This document shows positions 50,932 through 60,541 of a stretch of 64,000 bases of DNA, in pieces. Position 1 is the stretch's first letter, and each line of letters opens with the position of its first letter. Source of the stretch: Acidobacteriaceae bacterium (GTDB taxonomy: Bacteria > Acidobacteriota > Terriglobia > Terriglobales > Acidobacteriaceae); the NCBI GenBank assembly GCA_025360645.1, contig JANYBT010000044.1:24934-88933 (forward strand), written 5' to 3'. Under the pieces are notes generated by a model. The model was not told the origin of the DNA and did not search any database. It worked only from the letters and a program-made list of their open reading frames with translations. The translations under genes were made by a program, and so were the position numbers.

Positions 50932-51363
50932 CTAACATTCCGGAACGGAGTGTATGTAGGCGCGCATCATCTTGACCTCGCCGTCTTTTTCGTCCAGATC
51001 GTGAAGCAAGATATCGCGGAGGGAGACCATGCCGAGCAGTTGCTTGCCTCGGCAAACGGGAAGATGGCGGAAGCCGTGGTGCTGCATTAGCGCCATGCAG
51101 GAACAAACGTCCTGGTCGGGCTCAACGGTAAAGGGATTGGCAGTCATGACGTCGGCGATGCGAGTGGCTGCGGCATTGCGGCCTTCCACTACGACGCGCT
51201 TCATCAGATCGCGTTCTGAAAAGACTCCCACCAGCAAGCCGTCCCGCAAAACGGGGACCGCACCGATGTTGCGGTCCACCATGGCTAGAGCAACGTCAAG
51301 GACAGACTGTTCCGCGTCGGCGCGGTAGGTGTCCTGGTTCTTGATCAGGTCATAAACTTGCAT
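50932..51363 (-). CDS. CBS-domain protein
   Basis: 143 residues: two CBS motifs, about 10-60 (AEQSVLDVALAMVDRNIGAV, VFSERDLMKR) and about 75-125 (TVEPDQDVCSCMALMQHHGF, MVSLRDILLHD). Stand-alone CBS pairs bind adenine nucleotides and sense energy state. GGGAGA lies upstream of the ATG. It follows the DUF58 gene by 83 bases on the same strand. Confidence 0.9.
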   Translation of the reverse strand: MQVYDLIKNQDTYRADAEQSVLDVALAMVDRNIGAVPVLRDGLLVGVFSERDLMKRVVVEGRNAAATRIADVMTANPFTVEPDQDVCSCMALMQHHGFRHLPVCRGKQLLGMVSLRDILLHDLDEKDGEVKMMRAYIHSVPEC

Positions 51364-51446
51364 CGCGCAATCTCCCGGGCATGGCTTGGGGTGGATGGAT
51401 TTGGTTCAGCGCCGAACCGCCCCTGCGGCGCGAGTATATGCCTAAA

Positions 51447-52817
51447 CTAGCCGCGAGGAAAGCCCAAACTTCGATCGGGCGCGGTCTCCTTGTTGGTCGC
51501 CGCCAGGGCCGGTGGTTGGCCCAGTTCGATCACATAGGAGCAGGCCGCCAGAAAAGGGGGAAGGGCCGAGTGGGAGCGGGTGGTCAGGATAAGGTTGTAG
51601 TCGTTCGACTCGGGAAGGCTCTCGAGGACGGAGGCTTCGGCCTTGGGTTGCACCAGAGCCAGGTATTCGAGGAAGCGGTATAACTCTTCGCCAGCGTTGC
51701 ATCCTGCTGCGAGGAATGAGACTTGCACGTCTTCATTCGCGAAATGCCAGGCTGTGGACGCGGCCAATTGCACCGCGGCTTCGTAGCTGGCCGCGGGTAC
51801 CGAGCCGGGAGCGGGGTTATCGAACACGATACGCAAGCGGGGCTCGTCTTCGCGGCTGAATTCCCGCACTTTGAGTGAACCGGACTTGGCCGAGGCTTTC
51901 CAATCCACATGCCGCGCCGAGTCTTCGGGCAAGTACTCGCGGATGCGATACAAGTCATAGCCGCGGCCGCGGGTGAAAGTCTCAAACTCGCCCGTAATCA
52001 TAGGCAGCACATCCACCAGTTCCCGGGCCGCATCGACCGCCGGATAGACGACAATCTCGCGGGCCAACTCCACGCGGCGGGTCTTGGTGACAAAAGCAAA
52101 GGGGAAGCGGGTGGCCAGGCCGAAGCCGGTCTCGCGATAGCGTCCCCGACTCGCGAACTTCAATTCCAACTCGGCACGCAGTTCCTGCTGGGGAGCCAAA
52201 AAAAGGAAGTAGGCGGTCTGTTGAAAAATGCTGAGGTCTTTTTTGAGCGGACTCTTGCGCTTCCAAACGGACTGGGGGGCGCGCATGGCCGAGACACGAA
52301 CGGAGAAGGAGGGCCGCCAGCGGCTGAGGTTGCGGAGAATCAAGCGGGCCGGAACCATGCGACCGGCAAACACATGTTCGGGCACGCGCACGTCGAGCTC
52401 GAGATCGCGTAATACCTGGGCGGAGGCAAATCCGGACACGACAATGGCCGCCAGCATGACGGCCACTACGATGTAAAGCAGATTGTTGCCGGTGTTGAGA
52501 GCGGCGATGCCGAGCACCACGGTAAGCAGGACGTAGACGATGCCGGGAAAAGTGACGTCATAGTCGAAGGCGTTGCGCATGCGCTCGGCAAAGACGCGGC
52601 GTGCCAGGTAGGGAATGGTGGTGAGGCCAACGATGGTGGCCAGCAAGAGCGCCCCGGAGGCCAGCCCGATGGTGGCGTAGAGATTGCCCGCTTCCCTGGC
52701 CACGGTCGAAAACAGAGCTGAGGTGAAGGCCAGGCCGAGTCCGAGTAAGGCCAGGACAAAGCGCAGCCAAACCTCTGGAATATTGAGGTGCAGCCGGGAT
52801 TTGAGGCTTCCGGACAT
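51447..52817 (-). CDS. DUF58 domain-containing membrane protein
   Basis: 456 residues. Two hydrophobic hairpins at the N-terminus (about 16-70 and 85-135) precede a soluble region. The DUF58 core (about 275-330) reads RGYDLYRIREYLPEDSARHV and DWKASAKSGSLKVREFSRED. Members usually sit beside a MoxR ATPase and transglutaminase or VWA genes; none is present here. The role is thought to involve cell-envelope or complex assembly. Confidence 0.9.
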   Translation of the reverse strand: MSGSLKSRLHLNIPEVWLRFVLALLGLGLAFTSALFSTVAREAGNLYATIGLASGALLLATIVGLTTIPYLARRVFAERMRNAFDYDVTFPGIVYVLLTVVLGIAALNTGNNLLYIVVAVMLAAIVVSGFASAQVLRDLELDVRVPEHVFAGRMVPARLILRNLSRWRPSFSVRVSAMRAPQSVWKRKSPLKKDLSIFQQTAYFLFLAPQQELRAELELKFASRGRYRETGFGLATRFPFAFVTKTRRVELAREIVVYPAVDAARELVDVLPMITGEFETFTRGRGYDLYRIREYLPEDSARHVDWKASAKSGSLKVREFSREDEPRLRIVFDNPAPGSVPAASYEAAVQLAASTAWHFANEDVQVSFLAAGCNAGEELYRFLEYLALVQPKAEASVLESLPESNDYNLILTTRSHSALPPFLAACSYVIELGQPPALAATNKETAPDRSLGFPRG

Positions 52818-52861
52818 AGTGGGGCCTGCTTCCAGTGTACGAGGACGCGTAGATTACGCAA

Positions 52862-53464
52862 TCAGGAATTGCGACGGCGGCGCCACCACAGAAAAAACAC
52901 CAAGGCAATGCCTGCGAGCACCGCCGCCAAGTTCAGATGCTTCATCAGATGGACCAGGTAGTCCCAATGGGCGCCGAAGAAATATCCCAGGGAAGCAATG
53001 GTGGTGACCCAGAGGGCGGCGCCGAGAAAATTAAACAGAACAAAAGCGCGCCAAGGCATCTGCAAGACGCCGGCGAGCGGACCGGCGATGATCCTCATGC
53101 CGAAAATGAACCGTGAGAAGAAGACGGTAGGGGAGCCGTAGCGACGGAAGAGGTCCTCTCCGTGCGCGATGGTGTCCGGCTGGATGCGAAAGAAATTGCG
53201 ATAGCGCTCGAGCAAGGGGCGGCCGCCACGCCGTCCGATGGCATAGCCGAGGTTGTCTCCCAGGGTGGCGGCGACAGTGGCGACCACAATGATCCATCCC
53301 AAGTGCAGGTGCCGCTCGGAGAATGCGAGGAAGCCGGCCAGCAACAAGATGGTTTCGCCGGGGACTGGAATGCCTGAGTTCTCCAGCAGGAGAGTTGCGG
53401 CGAGGGCCCAATAGCCGTAGTGGACCAGGAAATCGCGCAGGGTCTGGAGAAGGTTGTGTGCCAT
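52862..53464 (-). CDS. DedA family membrane protein
   Basis: 200 residues. ENSGIPVPGETILLLAGFLA and GDNLGYAIGRRGGRPLLERY are DedA hallmarks, followed by FFSRFIFGMRIIAGPLAGVL with the conserved F/G-R-x-x-R/P region. Several TM or re-entrant helices. DedA proteins act as lipid or undecaprenyl-phosphate flippases and maintain the proton gradient. It lies 9 bases after the alpha/beta hydrolase gene and 44 before DUF58, so an operon is likely. Confidence 0.92.
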   Translation of the reverse strand: MAHNLLQTLRDFLVHYGYWALAATLLLENSGIPVPGETILLLAGFLAFSERHLHLGWIIVVATVAATLGDNLGYAIGRRGGRPLLERYRNFFRIQPDTIAHGEDLFRRYGSPTVFFSRFIFGMRIIAGPLAGVLQMPWRAFVLFNFLGAALWVTTIASLGYFFGAHWDYLVHLMKHLNLAAVLAGIALVFFLWWRRRRNS

Positions 53465-53473
53465 GAGGCGCGG

Positions 53474-54406
53474 TTAGACTGGGCTGGCTCCGCGGTCGGC
53501 AGTTAGAAACTCCACCACCAGCTGGTTGAATTCCGTCTGCGCTTCTTCGTACGGCAAGTGTCCGACACCTGGCATGATGACCAACTTGCCATGCGCGAAG
53601 TGGCGCGCCAATGGCAGCGCCGATTCCGCCCAGACCGCCCGGTCCTCGCTTCCCCAGATCAATAGAGTAGGGTAGCGACCGATGGCGGGAAGGACACTTT
53701 TTAACGCGTCCATTTCCTGGCTCCAGACTTTGGCGATGCGCAAGCCAGATTCAAATAATCCGGGCATTCGAGTGGGCGCGCGATAACCAGACAGCGCATC
53801 AGCCGGGATTCTCCGCTTATCGCCAAACAGCCGCTTGACCCACATATTCTGGAAACTGACTGGACGGGCCGCGGTATTCAGGAAAAGAAACTGACCGAGG
53901 CGGCTGCCCAGGGCGTGTCCCAACCAGCGCCCGCGCGAGGAATATGGATTGGCGGGGGCCACGAGGATGAGCCGGTGTAGTCGCGGATCAGAACGCTCTA
54001 CCGACAAGGCAGCCAACATCATCGCCACCGCGCCGCCGTGGGATGTCCCGAGGAGATCGAATGAAGTCCAACCCATCTGGTCGACAAACTGCAAGAGGCG
54101 GTCGGCCTGGGCGCGCAAGGTGACGTCGAGATCGGTCGGCCGGTCGGAGAAGCCCGCGCCGAGTAAGTCCGGCGCACAGACGGTAGCATACTGCGCGAGC
54201 ACGGGAATGGCGAAGCGCCAGGAAAACGAGTATCCCATCAAGCCGTGCACCAGCAGCAGTGGAGGGCCGGAGCCGGCGCGCAGGTAGCGCATGCGGGAGC
54301 CGTCAATGGTGGTCCAACACTCTTCCACGGCGGGAGCGGTTGAGGATGGATCACGGGAAATTAGGGAGGGCGAGGAAATCTTGGCGGCTTGCTTCAACGA
54401 GGACAA
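53474..54406 (-). CDS. Alpha/beta hydrolase
   Basis: 310 residues. LLLVHGLMGYSFSWRFAIPV holds the HG oxyanion motif, CAPDLLGAGFSDRPTDLDVT follows, the nucleophile Ser is in LLGTSHGGAVAMML, the Asp is near WGSEDRAV and the His in MPGVGHLPYEEAQTEFNQLV. An acidic insert forms the cap (about 180-230). No signal peptide. Substrate unknown. First gene of the run hydrolase / DedA / DUF58 / CBS. Confidence 0.9.
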   Translation of the reverse strand: MSSLKQAAKISSPSLISRDPSSTAPAVEECWTTIDGSRMRYLRAGSGPPLLLVHGLMGYSFSWRFAIPVLAQYATVCAPDLLGAGFSDRPTDLDVTLRAQADRLLQFVDQMGWTSFDLLGTSHGGAVAMMLAALSVERSDPRLHRLILVAPANPYSSRGRWLGHALGSRLGQFLFLNTAARPVSFQNMWVKRLFGDKRRIPADALSGYRAPTRMPGLFESGLRIAKVWSQEMDALKSVLPAIGRYPTLLIWGSEDRAVWAESALPLARHFAHGKLVIMPGVGHLPYEEAQTEFNQLVVEFLTADRGASPV

Positions 54407-54509
54407 CTCAGGTTCTCCGCAATGAGTCTAAATGAGTGATATTGCGTCTGTCGTTCCCCTTCAAGGTGGGGAGATTCCGTGCTCCCCCTTTTTCATTCTC
54501 GGGCGGACG

Positions 54510-55754
54510 TTATCGTCCCAGCATTCGGGCGGCGATGCTGGTCATGGCGGAATCTTTGGCGCGTTTCTTGCCCAGCAACTTTCGCAGCAGCTTCATAGCT
54601 TTGTCCACGTGCTTTTCCTGCAGGATGAAGGGCGGAAGGAAGCGCAGCACGGTATCTTGGGTGCTATTGAACAAGACGCCCTCGGCCAGCGCCTTTTCCA
54701 CGATGGGCCGTGCCGGGACTTCCAGCGCCAGGCCTTGAATGAAGCCGCGGCCGCGCACTTCCACCACGCCCGCGCAGTTGTCCGCGATGTCCTTCAACTC
54801 GTGTTGCAGATAGGCGCCCACGGTGCGCACGTTCGCGAGCAAATTTTCTTCTTCGACAATGGCCAAATACTCCAGGCCGACGCGGCAGGCCAGGGGACCT
54901 CCGCCAAAAGTTGTCCCATGCTGGCCGGGGGAAATGGCGGAAGCGAAGGATTCTTTGGTGAGGAACGCGCCCAGCGGCACGCCCGCGGCAATCGGTTTAG
55001 CGATGGTCACCATATCGGGGACGACGGCGAGGGTCTGGAAGGCGAAGAAGTTTCCGGTCCGGCCCAAGCCGCATTGGATCTCATCAAAGATCAGCGCGGC
55101 CTGGAACTGATCGGCGAGCGCTCTGCACTCCCGCAGAAATTCCAAAGAGCATTCCAGGATGCCGCCCTCGCCGTAGATCGGTTCGAGCACGATGGCGCAG
55201 GTGTTGGCGTTGACCGTGTTGCGCAAGGCTTCGATGCTGTTTTGGGGGACGAAAGTGACGTCGGGCAAGAGCGGCTCGAACCCCTTGCGGTATTTGTCCT
55301 GGCCCGTGAGCGACATGGCGCCGTAACTGCGTCCGTGGTAGGAGCCTTCGAGAGCCACCAACTGGGACTTGGCATCGCCGCCTGCCTTGTGGCCGGCGAG
55401 GCGGGCGAGTTTCAGCGCGCCCTCTACGGCTTCGGTGCCGCTGTTGGAAAAGAAAACGCGATGCATGCCGGAGAGCTGGCACAAGCGTTCCGCCAAGCGA
55501 CCCTGGTATTCGTTGTAGTACAGGTTGGAGACGTGGATGAGCTTGGCAGACTGCTCTCGAATGGCCTTGACGATGCGCGGGTGGGAGTGGCCCAGGGCGT
55601 TCACTCCCAGTCCAGCCACCAAGTCGAGGTACTTGCGGCCATCGAAGTCGTAGAGATAGACATCTTTGCCGCGCTCGAAAGCGACGGGATACCGGTTGTA
55701 GGTGGGAAGCAGAAAATTTTTCTCAAGCTGAACAATTTCGTCGTAGCGGGACAT
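54510..55754 (-). CDS. argD: Class III aminotransferase, acetylornithine aminotransferase-like
   Basis: 414 residues. PLP-fold type I: YDFDGRKYLDLVAGLGVNAL, GHSHPRIVKAIREQ, VFFSNSGTEAVEGALKLARL, GSYHGRSYGAMSLTG, IFDEIQCGLGRTG and the Schiff-base Lys in VTIAKPIAAGVPLGA. The length and motifs fit ArgD (N-acetylornithine to N-acetylglutamate semialdehyde), but other omega-aminotransferases share them. No other arg gene is near, so the substrate is a good guess rather than proven. Confidence 0.85.
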   Translation of the reverse strand: MSRYDEIVQLEKNFLLPTYNRYPVAFERGKDVYLYDFDGRKYLDLVAGLGVNALGHSHPRIVKAIREQSAKLIHVSNLYYNEYQGRLAERLCQLSGMHRVFFSNSGTEAVEGALKLARLAGHKAGGDAKSQLVALEGSYHGRSYGAMSLTGQDKYRKGFEPLLPDVTFVPQNSIEALRNTVNANTCAIVLEPIYGEGGILECSLEFLRECRALADQFQAALIFDEIQCGLGRTGNFFAFQTLAVVPDMVTIAKPIAAGVPLGAFLTKESFASAISPGQHGTTFGGGPLACRVGLEYLAIVEEENLLANVRTVGAYLQHELKDIADNCAGVVEVRGRGFIQGLALEVPARPIVEKALAEGVLFNSTQDTVLRFLPPFILQEKHVDKAMKLLRKLLGKKRAKDSAMTSIAARMLGR

Positions 55755-56092
55755 GGGTAGATTGTAAACGGTGCCAGTGCGGCTGGGAGCTGGGAAAGGG
55801 GACGGGATGCTGCGCTCGGGACCCGTCGAGAGGTGATTTGCCGAGAATGAGGGGTCGGTGGGTCAAAGCTAGGCGGAGGGTGGCGGCGAAGACCCCGGTT
55901 TCCTTCATACCAAATACGGGAGAAACCTCCCGATTCGCATAGTCGGTATACCATGTCGGCTCTATACTTATGGAAGTTGTTCCAAAGTATGGACTTACGG
56001 GAGCCTAAGCGACTGGCGAGGTGGCAATGAAGTTGCATCTATCTTTATGGGAGCGTCTGACTTTACCGCCCCTGTTGCTGCCATCTGAGTCC
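55755..56092. other. Intergenic region (338 bp) with hairpin and sigma54 promoter
   Basis: This divergent promoter region lies between argD (minus) and the kinase gene (plus). It holds the perfect hairpin CGGGAG-AAAC-CTCCCG (55917-55932), a TATACT (55963-55968) without a good -35, and the -24/-12 element at 56022-56037. Confidence 0.6.
56022..56037 (+). promoter_or_regulatory. Sigma54 (-24/-12) promoter for the kinase/NtrC operon
   Basis: TGGCAATGAAGTTGCA fits the RpoN consensus TGGCAC(N5)TTGCA: both GG and GC dinucleotides are present and exactly ten bases lie between them. Transcription would start near 56048, upstream of the ATG at 56093. The downstream operon encodes an NtrC-family activator, as expected for a sigma54-dependent autoregulated unit. 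Confidence 0.7.
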
Positions 56093-58918
56093 ATGAACAA
56101 GGAATACCGAGTCCGATTTACGGCGGCTCTGCTCGCTCTCGTGACGCTGGGAGCAACGGTATTCGCGTTTATCAACTATCGCAAGGAGAAGGAATTTCAA
56201 GTTCCTTACGATGGGGTGTGGTGGGTGGAGGTTCGGGGTCACGCGCTTCTGGCCAAGCGCGTGGACCCTTCTGGTCCCGGCGAACGAGCTGGCATCAAGA
56301 CTGCCGACGAGTTGATGAAGGTGAACGACCGCGACGTGCCCAACACTCCGGCACTGGTTCGCCAGCTCTACTACGCGGGCCCGTGGTCGAAAGTGACCTA
56401 TTCGCTGGTGCGGCATAACGTGCCGGTGGACATCCCGGTGATCCTGACGCCGGTGGAACGTCCGCTGAACAATTTTCTACGCTTCATCGCACTGATTTAT
56501 CTGGGCATCGGCCTCTACGTGCTGATGCGCCGGTGGACCGCGACAGGTTCCACGCACTTCTATATCTTCTGCCTGGTGTCGTTCGTCTTCTACGCGTTCA
56601 AGTACACCGGGAAGTTGAATGAATTCGACTGGATTATTTATTGGGGAAACGTGAGCGCGTGGCTGTTGCAGCCCGCCCTGTTCCTGCACTTCGTGCTGAC
56701 GTTTCCGGAGCGCCGTCCGTGGCTGGAGCAGCGGCGCTGGGCGGTGGCGGGGCTGTATGTGCCGGCCGCAGTGCTCTTGCTGGTGCATGTGATGGTGTTT
56801 CGTTGGGAGCCCGCCAGCGAGGACCTGCGGTGGAACCTCGACCGACTGCAGATGGTTTATCTGGCAGGCTATTTTGTGCTGGCCGCCGCGCTGCTATGGG
56901 ACAGCTACTCTCGCGCCACCAAGCCCATCCTGCGGCAGCAGTTGAAGTGGGTCACGCGGGGGACGATCCTGGCGGTCGCTCCGTTCACGCTGTTCTACGT
57001 TCTTCCGTATCTTTCCGGAGCGCTGCCCACCACGGCGATGAAGATTTCCGTGCTGTCGCTGGGTATTCTGCCGCTGACGTTTGGCTATGCCATTTTCCGC
57101 TACAGATTGATGGACGTCGATCTGATCTTCAAGCGCGGCATGGCGTACACGCTGGCGGCCGCCGCAGTGGTGGGATTGTATTTCGCGCTGGTGGCCAGCA
57201 TCGCGGAAATGGTGCACGCCCGCGCCCCCAGCTACGGGCCCGCCGGTCTGATCCTGGCCATGGTGGTGGCTGCGTTGCTGTTCGATCCGGTGCGCAAGTG
57301 GATCCAGGATCGGCTCGACCAGTTCTTTTACCGCAATCGCTACGACTATCGCCGGACCCTGGTGGGATTTGGCCGTGAGTTGAGCGCGGAAATCGATCTC
57401 GACAAGATGTTGACCTCGGTGGTGGATCGTCTGTCGAGGACTTTGCTGGTGGACCGGATCGCGATTTTTCTGGCCGCGGGAGATGGACCGGGGTTCACGC
57501 TGGCCAAATCTTTCGGAATGGCGCAGACGTCGGGCCTGGACTTGAGTTTTCTATCTGCGCAGCGCCCCGAGATCGGCGAAGGCCATTTGTTTTTTGACAA
57601 CACTCATCAGGTCCCCAAGGAGACGGAGGCTGCGCAGGACGCGATCGCGCGCCTGGACTTCAACTATTACATCCCGTGCGGCGCGCGCCAGAAGAACATT
57701 GCGTTTCTGGGCCTGGGCAAGACCATGGAGGGCGACTTCCTCTCGAGCGAAGATGTGGAACTCCTGGAGACGCTCTCGGGCTATATCGGCATCGCCATTC
57801 AAAACGCGCGCCTGTATGCCTCGCTGGAACAAAAAGTGGCCGAGTACGAACGCCTGAAAGACTTCAACGAAAACATTGTGGAGTCTATCAACGTGGGTGT
57901 GCTGGCGGTGGACCTGGAAGATCGGATCGAGTCGTGGAACTCGCAGATGGAAGTGATGTACGCTTTGCCGCGCTGGCAGGCAGTCACGCGTCCTTTGAGT
58001 GAGGTGTTTCCGGCCGCCTTTGTGGAGGAGTTTTACCGGGTGCGGCAAAGCCCCGGCATTCACAACCTTTACAAGTTTCGGCTGGGGACGCGGGGCGGGG
58101 AGAGTCGCATCGTCAATGTTGCCATCGCTCCGCTGGTCAGCCGCAAGTTCCAGGTGGTGGGGCGGCTGATCATCATGGACGACATCACTTCGCGGATTGA
58201 ACTGGAAGCACAACTGTCGCAAGCCGACAAGTTGAGTTCGATCGGATTGCTGGCGGCGGGCGTGGCGCATGAAGTGAACACTCCGCTGGCGGTCATCTCC
58301 TCCTATGCGCAGATGCTTTCCAAGCAATTGCAGGGCGATCCGCAGAAGGCCCCCCTTCTGGAAAAAATCACCAAGCAAACGTTCCGCGCCAGTGAGATTG
58401 TCAACAACCTGCTGAATTTCTCGCGGACCAGCGGCACCGAGTTTACGGCGGTGCAATTGAACCGCGTGATCGTGGACACGCTGGCATTGCTGGAGCACCA
58501 GTTCAAAGTGAGCGGCATCCAGGTGCAGGATGAGCTGGCGGCGGACCTGCCTCCCATCCACGGCAACCCAGGCCGTTTGCAGCAGGTGTTCCTCAACTTA
58601 TTTCTCAACGCCAAAGACGCGATGAGTGGCGGCGGCACTTTGCGCGTAGTGACAATGAATGGGGACAAGGTTTCGGTGCGGGTGTCCGATACCGGCAGTG
58701 GCATTGCGCAGGAGCACATCCAGCGCATCTACGACCCCTTCTTCACGACCAAGACGGCGCCGCCGGCGGGGCAGAATCGCGGCACCGGGCTGGGGCTTTC
58801 GGTGAGCTACGGGATTATTCAGGAACATGCGGGCAAGATCCGGGTGGAGAGCCGGGCGGGAGAAGGAACGACTTTCACCCTTGATTTCCCGCTCAGCAGG
58901 AAGTCGGTCAATGTCTGA
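56093..58918 (+). CDS. Membrane histidine kinase with PDZ, 7TM-like, GAF and PAS domains
   Basis: 941 residues from ATG 56093. GTG 56021 and ATG 56027 are in frame but lie in or before the sigma54 promoter, and the extra codons are rare types. Order: TM1 (about 8-28), a periplasmic PDZ domain (about 35-115; GPGERAGIKTADELMKVNDR), seven or more TM helices (about 125-390), GAF (about 420-580), PAS (about 595-715), HisKA with phospho-His in GVAHEVNTPLAVISSYAQML, and the HATPase with NLFLNAKDAMSGGG, VSDTGSGIAQEH and GTGLGLSVSYG. NtrB-like. It overlaps the regulator gene by eight bases. Confidence 0.93.
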   Translation: MNKEYRVRFTAALLALVTLGATVFAFINYRKEKEFQVPYDGVWWVEVRGHALLAKRVDPSGPGERAGIKTADELMKVNDRDVPNTPALVRQLYYAGPWSKVTYSLVRHNVPVDIPVILTPVERPLNNFLRFIALIYLGIGLYVLMRRWTATGSTHFYIFCLVSFVFYAFKYTGKLNEFDWIIYWGNVSAWLLQPALFLHFVLTFPERRPWLEQRRWAVAGLYVPAAVLLLVHVMVFRWEPASEDLRWNLDRLQMVYLAGYFVLAAALLWDSYSRATKPILRQQLKWVTRGTILAVAPFTLFYVLPYLSGALPTTAMKISVLSLGILPLTFGYAIFRYRLMDVDLIFKRGMAYTLAAAAVVGLYFALVASIAEMVHARAPSYGPAGLILAMVVAALLFDPVRKWIQDRLDQFFYRNRYDYRRTLVGFGRELSAEIDLDKMLTSVVDRLSRTLLVDRIAIFLAAGDGPGFTLAKSFGMAQTSGLDLSFLSAQRPEIGEGHLFFDNTHQVPKETEAAQDAIARLDFNYYIPCGARQKNIAFLGLGKTMEGDFLSSEDVELLETLSGYIGIAIQNARLYASLEQKVAEYERLKDFNENIVESINVGVLAVDLEDRIESWNSQMEVMYALPRWQAVTRPLSEVFPAAFVEEFYRVRQSPGIHNLYKFRLGTRGGESRIVNVAIAPLVSRKFQVVGRLIIMDDITSRIELEAQLSQADKLSSIGLLAAGVAHEVNTPLAVISSYAQMLSKQLQGDPQKAPLLEKITKQTFRASEIVNNLLNFSRTSGTEFTAVQLNRVIVDTLALLEHQFKVSGIQVQDELAADLPPIHGNPGRLQQVFLNLFLNAKDAMSGGGTLRVVTMNGDKVSVRVSDTGSGIAQEHIQRIYDPFFTTKTAPPAGQNRGTGLGLSVSYGIIQEHAGKIRVESRAGEGTTFTLDFPLSRKSVNV

Positions 58919-60347
58919 GGCGGCCGTGATTTCGAACCGTTCCGAGCAGGAGGAGAATTCTCCGGCGCACGGCCGCGTCCTGATCATTGACGACGAAGCG
59001 GGCATTCGCGAGTCGCTGCAGGCGCTGCTGGAAATCGAAGGCTACCGGGTGGAGACCGCGAGCACCGGCACAGAGGGCATCGCCAAGGCGGGAACTCAGA
59101 ACTACGACGTGGTGCTGCTCGATCTGGCCTTGCCTGACCGCAACGGGATGGATGTGCTGGCGGAATTGCGCAGCCTGGATCCGCGGCAGGCGGTCATCAT
59201 GATCACGGCGTACGGGACGGTGGAGAACGCAGTTCGGGCCATCCAGTTCGGAGCCGCCAACTTCATTCAGAAGCCCTGGGACAATGAAAAGCTGCTGGCC
59301 GATGTGCGCGCCACGGTAGGACGCAGCCGTGCCGAGGAAGAGAACGTACAGCTCAAGCGCGCTCTCAAGCAGCGCTACAATTTCGAAAACATCGTGGGCA
59401 AGAGCGAGCCCATGCTGAAAATCTTCGACTTGATCGCGCAGGTTGCGCCCTCGCGTTCCACCATCCTGTTGCAGGGCGAGAGTGGGACCGGCAAGGAACT
59501 GATCGCGAAAGCGATCCACACAAATTCCAACCGCAAAGACCGGTCGTTTGTGCCAGTGAACACGGGCTCGATGCCCGCCGATCTGCTGGAGTCGATGCTG
59601 TTTGGGCACGTCAAAGGCGCGTTCACCAGCGCGATCGCTTCTAAGAAAGGCCTGTTCGAAGTGGCGGACCGCGGCACTCTGTTTCTGGATGAAATCGGCA
59701 CCATGAGCATGGAGACGCAGGCGAAGATTCTGCGGGTGCTGCAGGACCGCCGCTTCATGCACTTGGGCGGAGTGCAGGAAATCCAGGTGGACGTGCGCAT
59801 CATCGCGGCTACGAATGTGGATCTGCGCCAGCAGGTGAAGGAAGGAAAGTTTCGCGAGGACTTGTTCTACCGCCTGAATGTCATCAGCATCGATCTGCCG
59901 CCGCTGCGCCAGCGCAAGGAAGATATACCGCTGCTGGTGGAGTTCTTTCTGAAGCGCTACGCCGAGGAGAATGAACGCCCGCCGCAGAGAATTGCGACCG
60001 AAGCGTTGCGGCTGTTGTTGAACCACGCGTGGCCCGGCAACGTGCGGGAGTTGGAAAATGTGATTGAACGCGCGGTAGTGCTTTCTTCGGGCACCGGGAT
60101 TGGCGTGGATCTGTTGCCGGATCTCATCTCCGGGCGGGGTACGCCTTTTCCGGTGCTGGATCATCGGCCCGATGCGTCGCTGTTCGACATCCTGGAGCAA
60201 TGCGAGCGCCACATTGTCAGCGACATGTTGGAGAAATGCAGCTGGAACCAGACTGAGGCCGCCGAACGATTCCATGTGCCGCTCTCCACTCTCAATCAGA
60301 AAATCAAGCGGCTCAATATAGAAATCAAGAAGAAGGGCAGAGAGTAG
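58911..60347 (+). CDS. NtrC-family sigma54-dependent response regulator
   Basis: 478 residues from ATG 58911, with AGGAAG eight bases upstream. The receiver domain (about 20-135) has acidic D27/D28, phospho-acceptor D71 in VVLLDLALPD, and Lys in FIQKPWDNE. The AAA+ domain has Walker A GESGTGKE (189-196), the sigma54-contact loop GAFTSA (236-241, a variant of GAFTGA) and LFLDEIGTMSMETQ. The C-terminus is a Fis-type HTH (WNQTEAAERFHVPLSTLNQK). It should activate sigma54 promoters when phosphorylated by the upstream kinase, possibly including its own. Confidence 0.95.
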   Translation: MSEAAVISNRSEQEENSPAHGRVLIIDDEAGIRESLQALLEIEGYRVETASTGTEGIAKAGTQNYDVVLLDLALPDRNGMDVLAELRSLDPRQAVIMITAYGTVENAVRAIQFGAANFIQKPWDNEKLLADVRATVGRSRAEEENVQLKRALKQRYNFENIVGKSEPMLKIFDLIAQVAPSRSTILLQGESGTGKELIAKAIHTNSNRKDRSFVPVNTGSMPADLLESMLFGHVKGAFTSAIASKKGLFEVADRGTLFLDEIGTMSMETQAKILRVLQDRRFMHLGGVQEIQVDVRIIAATNVDLRQQVKEGKFREDLFYRLNVISIDLPPLRQRKEDIPLLVEFFLKRYAEENERPPQRIATEALRLLLNHAWPGNVRELENVIERAVVLSSGTGIGVDLLPDLISGRGTPFPVLDHRPDASLFDILEQCERHIVSDMLEKCSWNQTEAAERFHVPLSTLNQKIKRLNIEIKKKGRE

Positions 60348-60541
60348 CGCAAGCGTCACCCTTCAGCTTGTATCGCGCAGAGGAATACAGCCTCCCTCCT
60401 GGACCATCCCCGCACTTTGCTCCTTTTCGGGAGTCTTCTTGGCGCAATTGCGCATGACCATCCCACCGGTTTGTACTTCACGCCGAGCGACCACTGCGGC
60501 TGCTATGATTAACAACCAACAAACCAGGCAGAGGGGGAAGA

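Noticed and set aside
58908..60359. 483-residue minus-strand frame antisense to the NtrC-family gene
   Set aside because: Shadow frame; the plus strand carries all receiver, AAA+ and Fis motifs.
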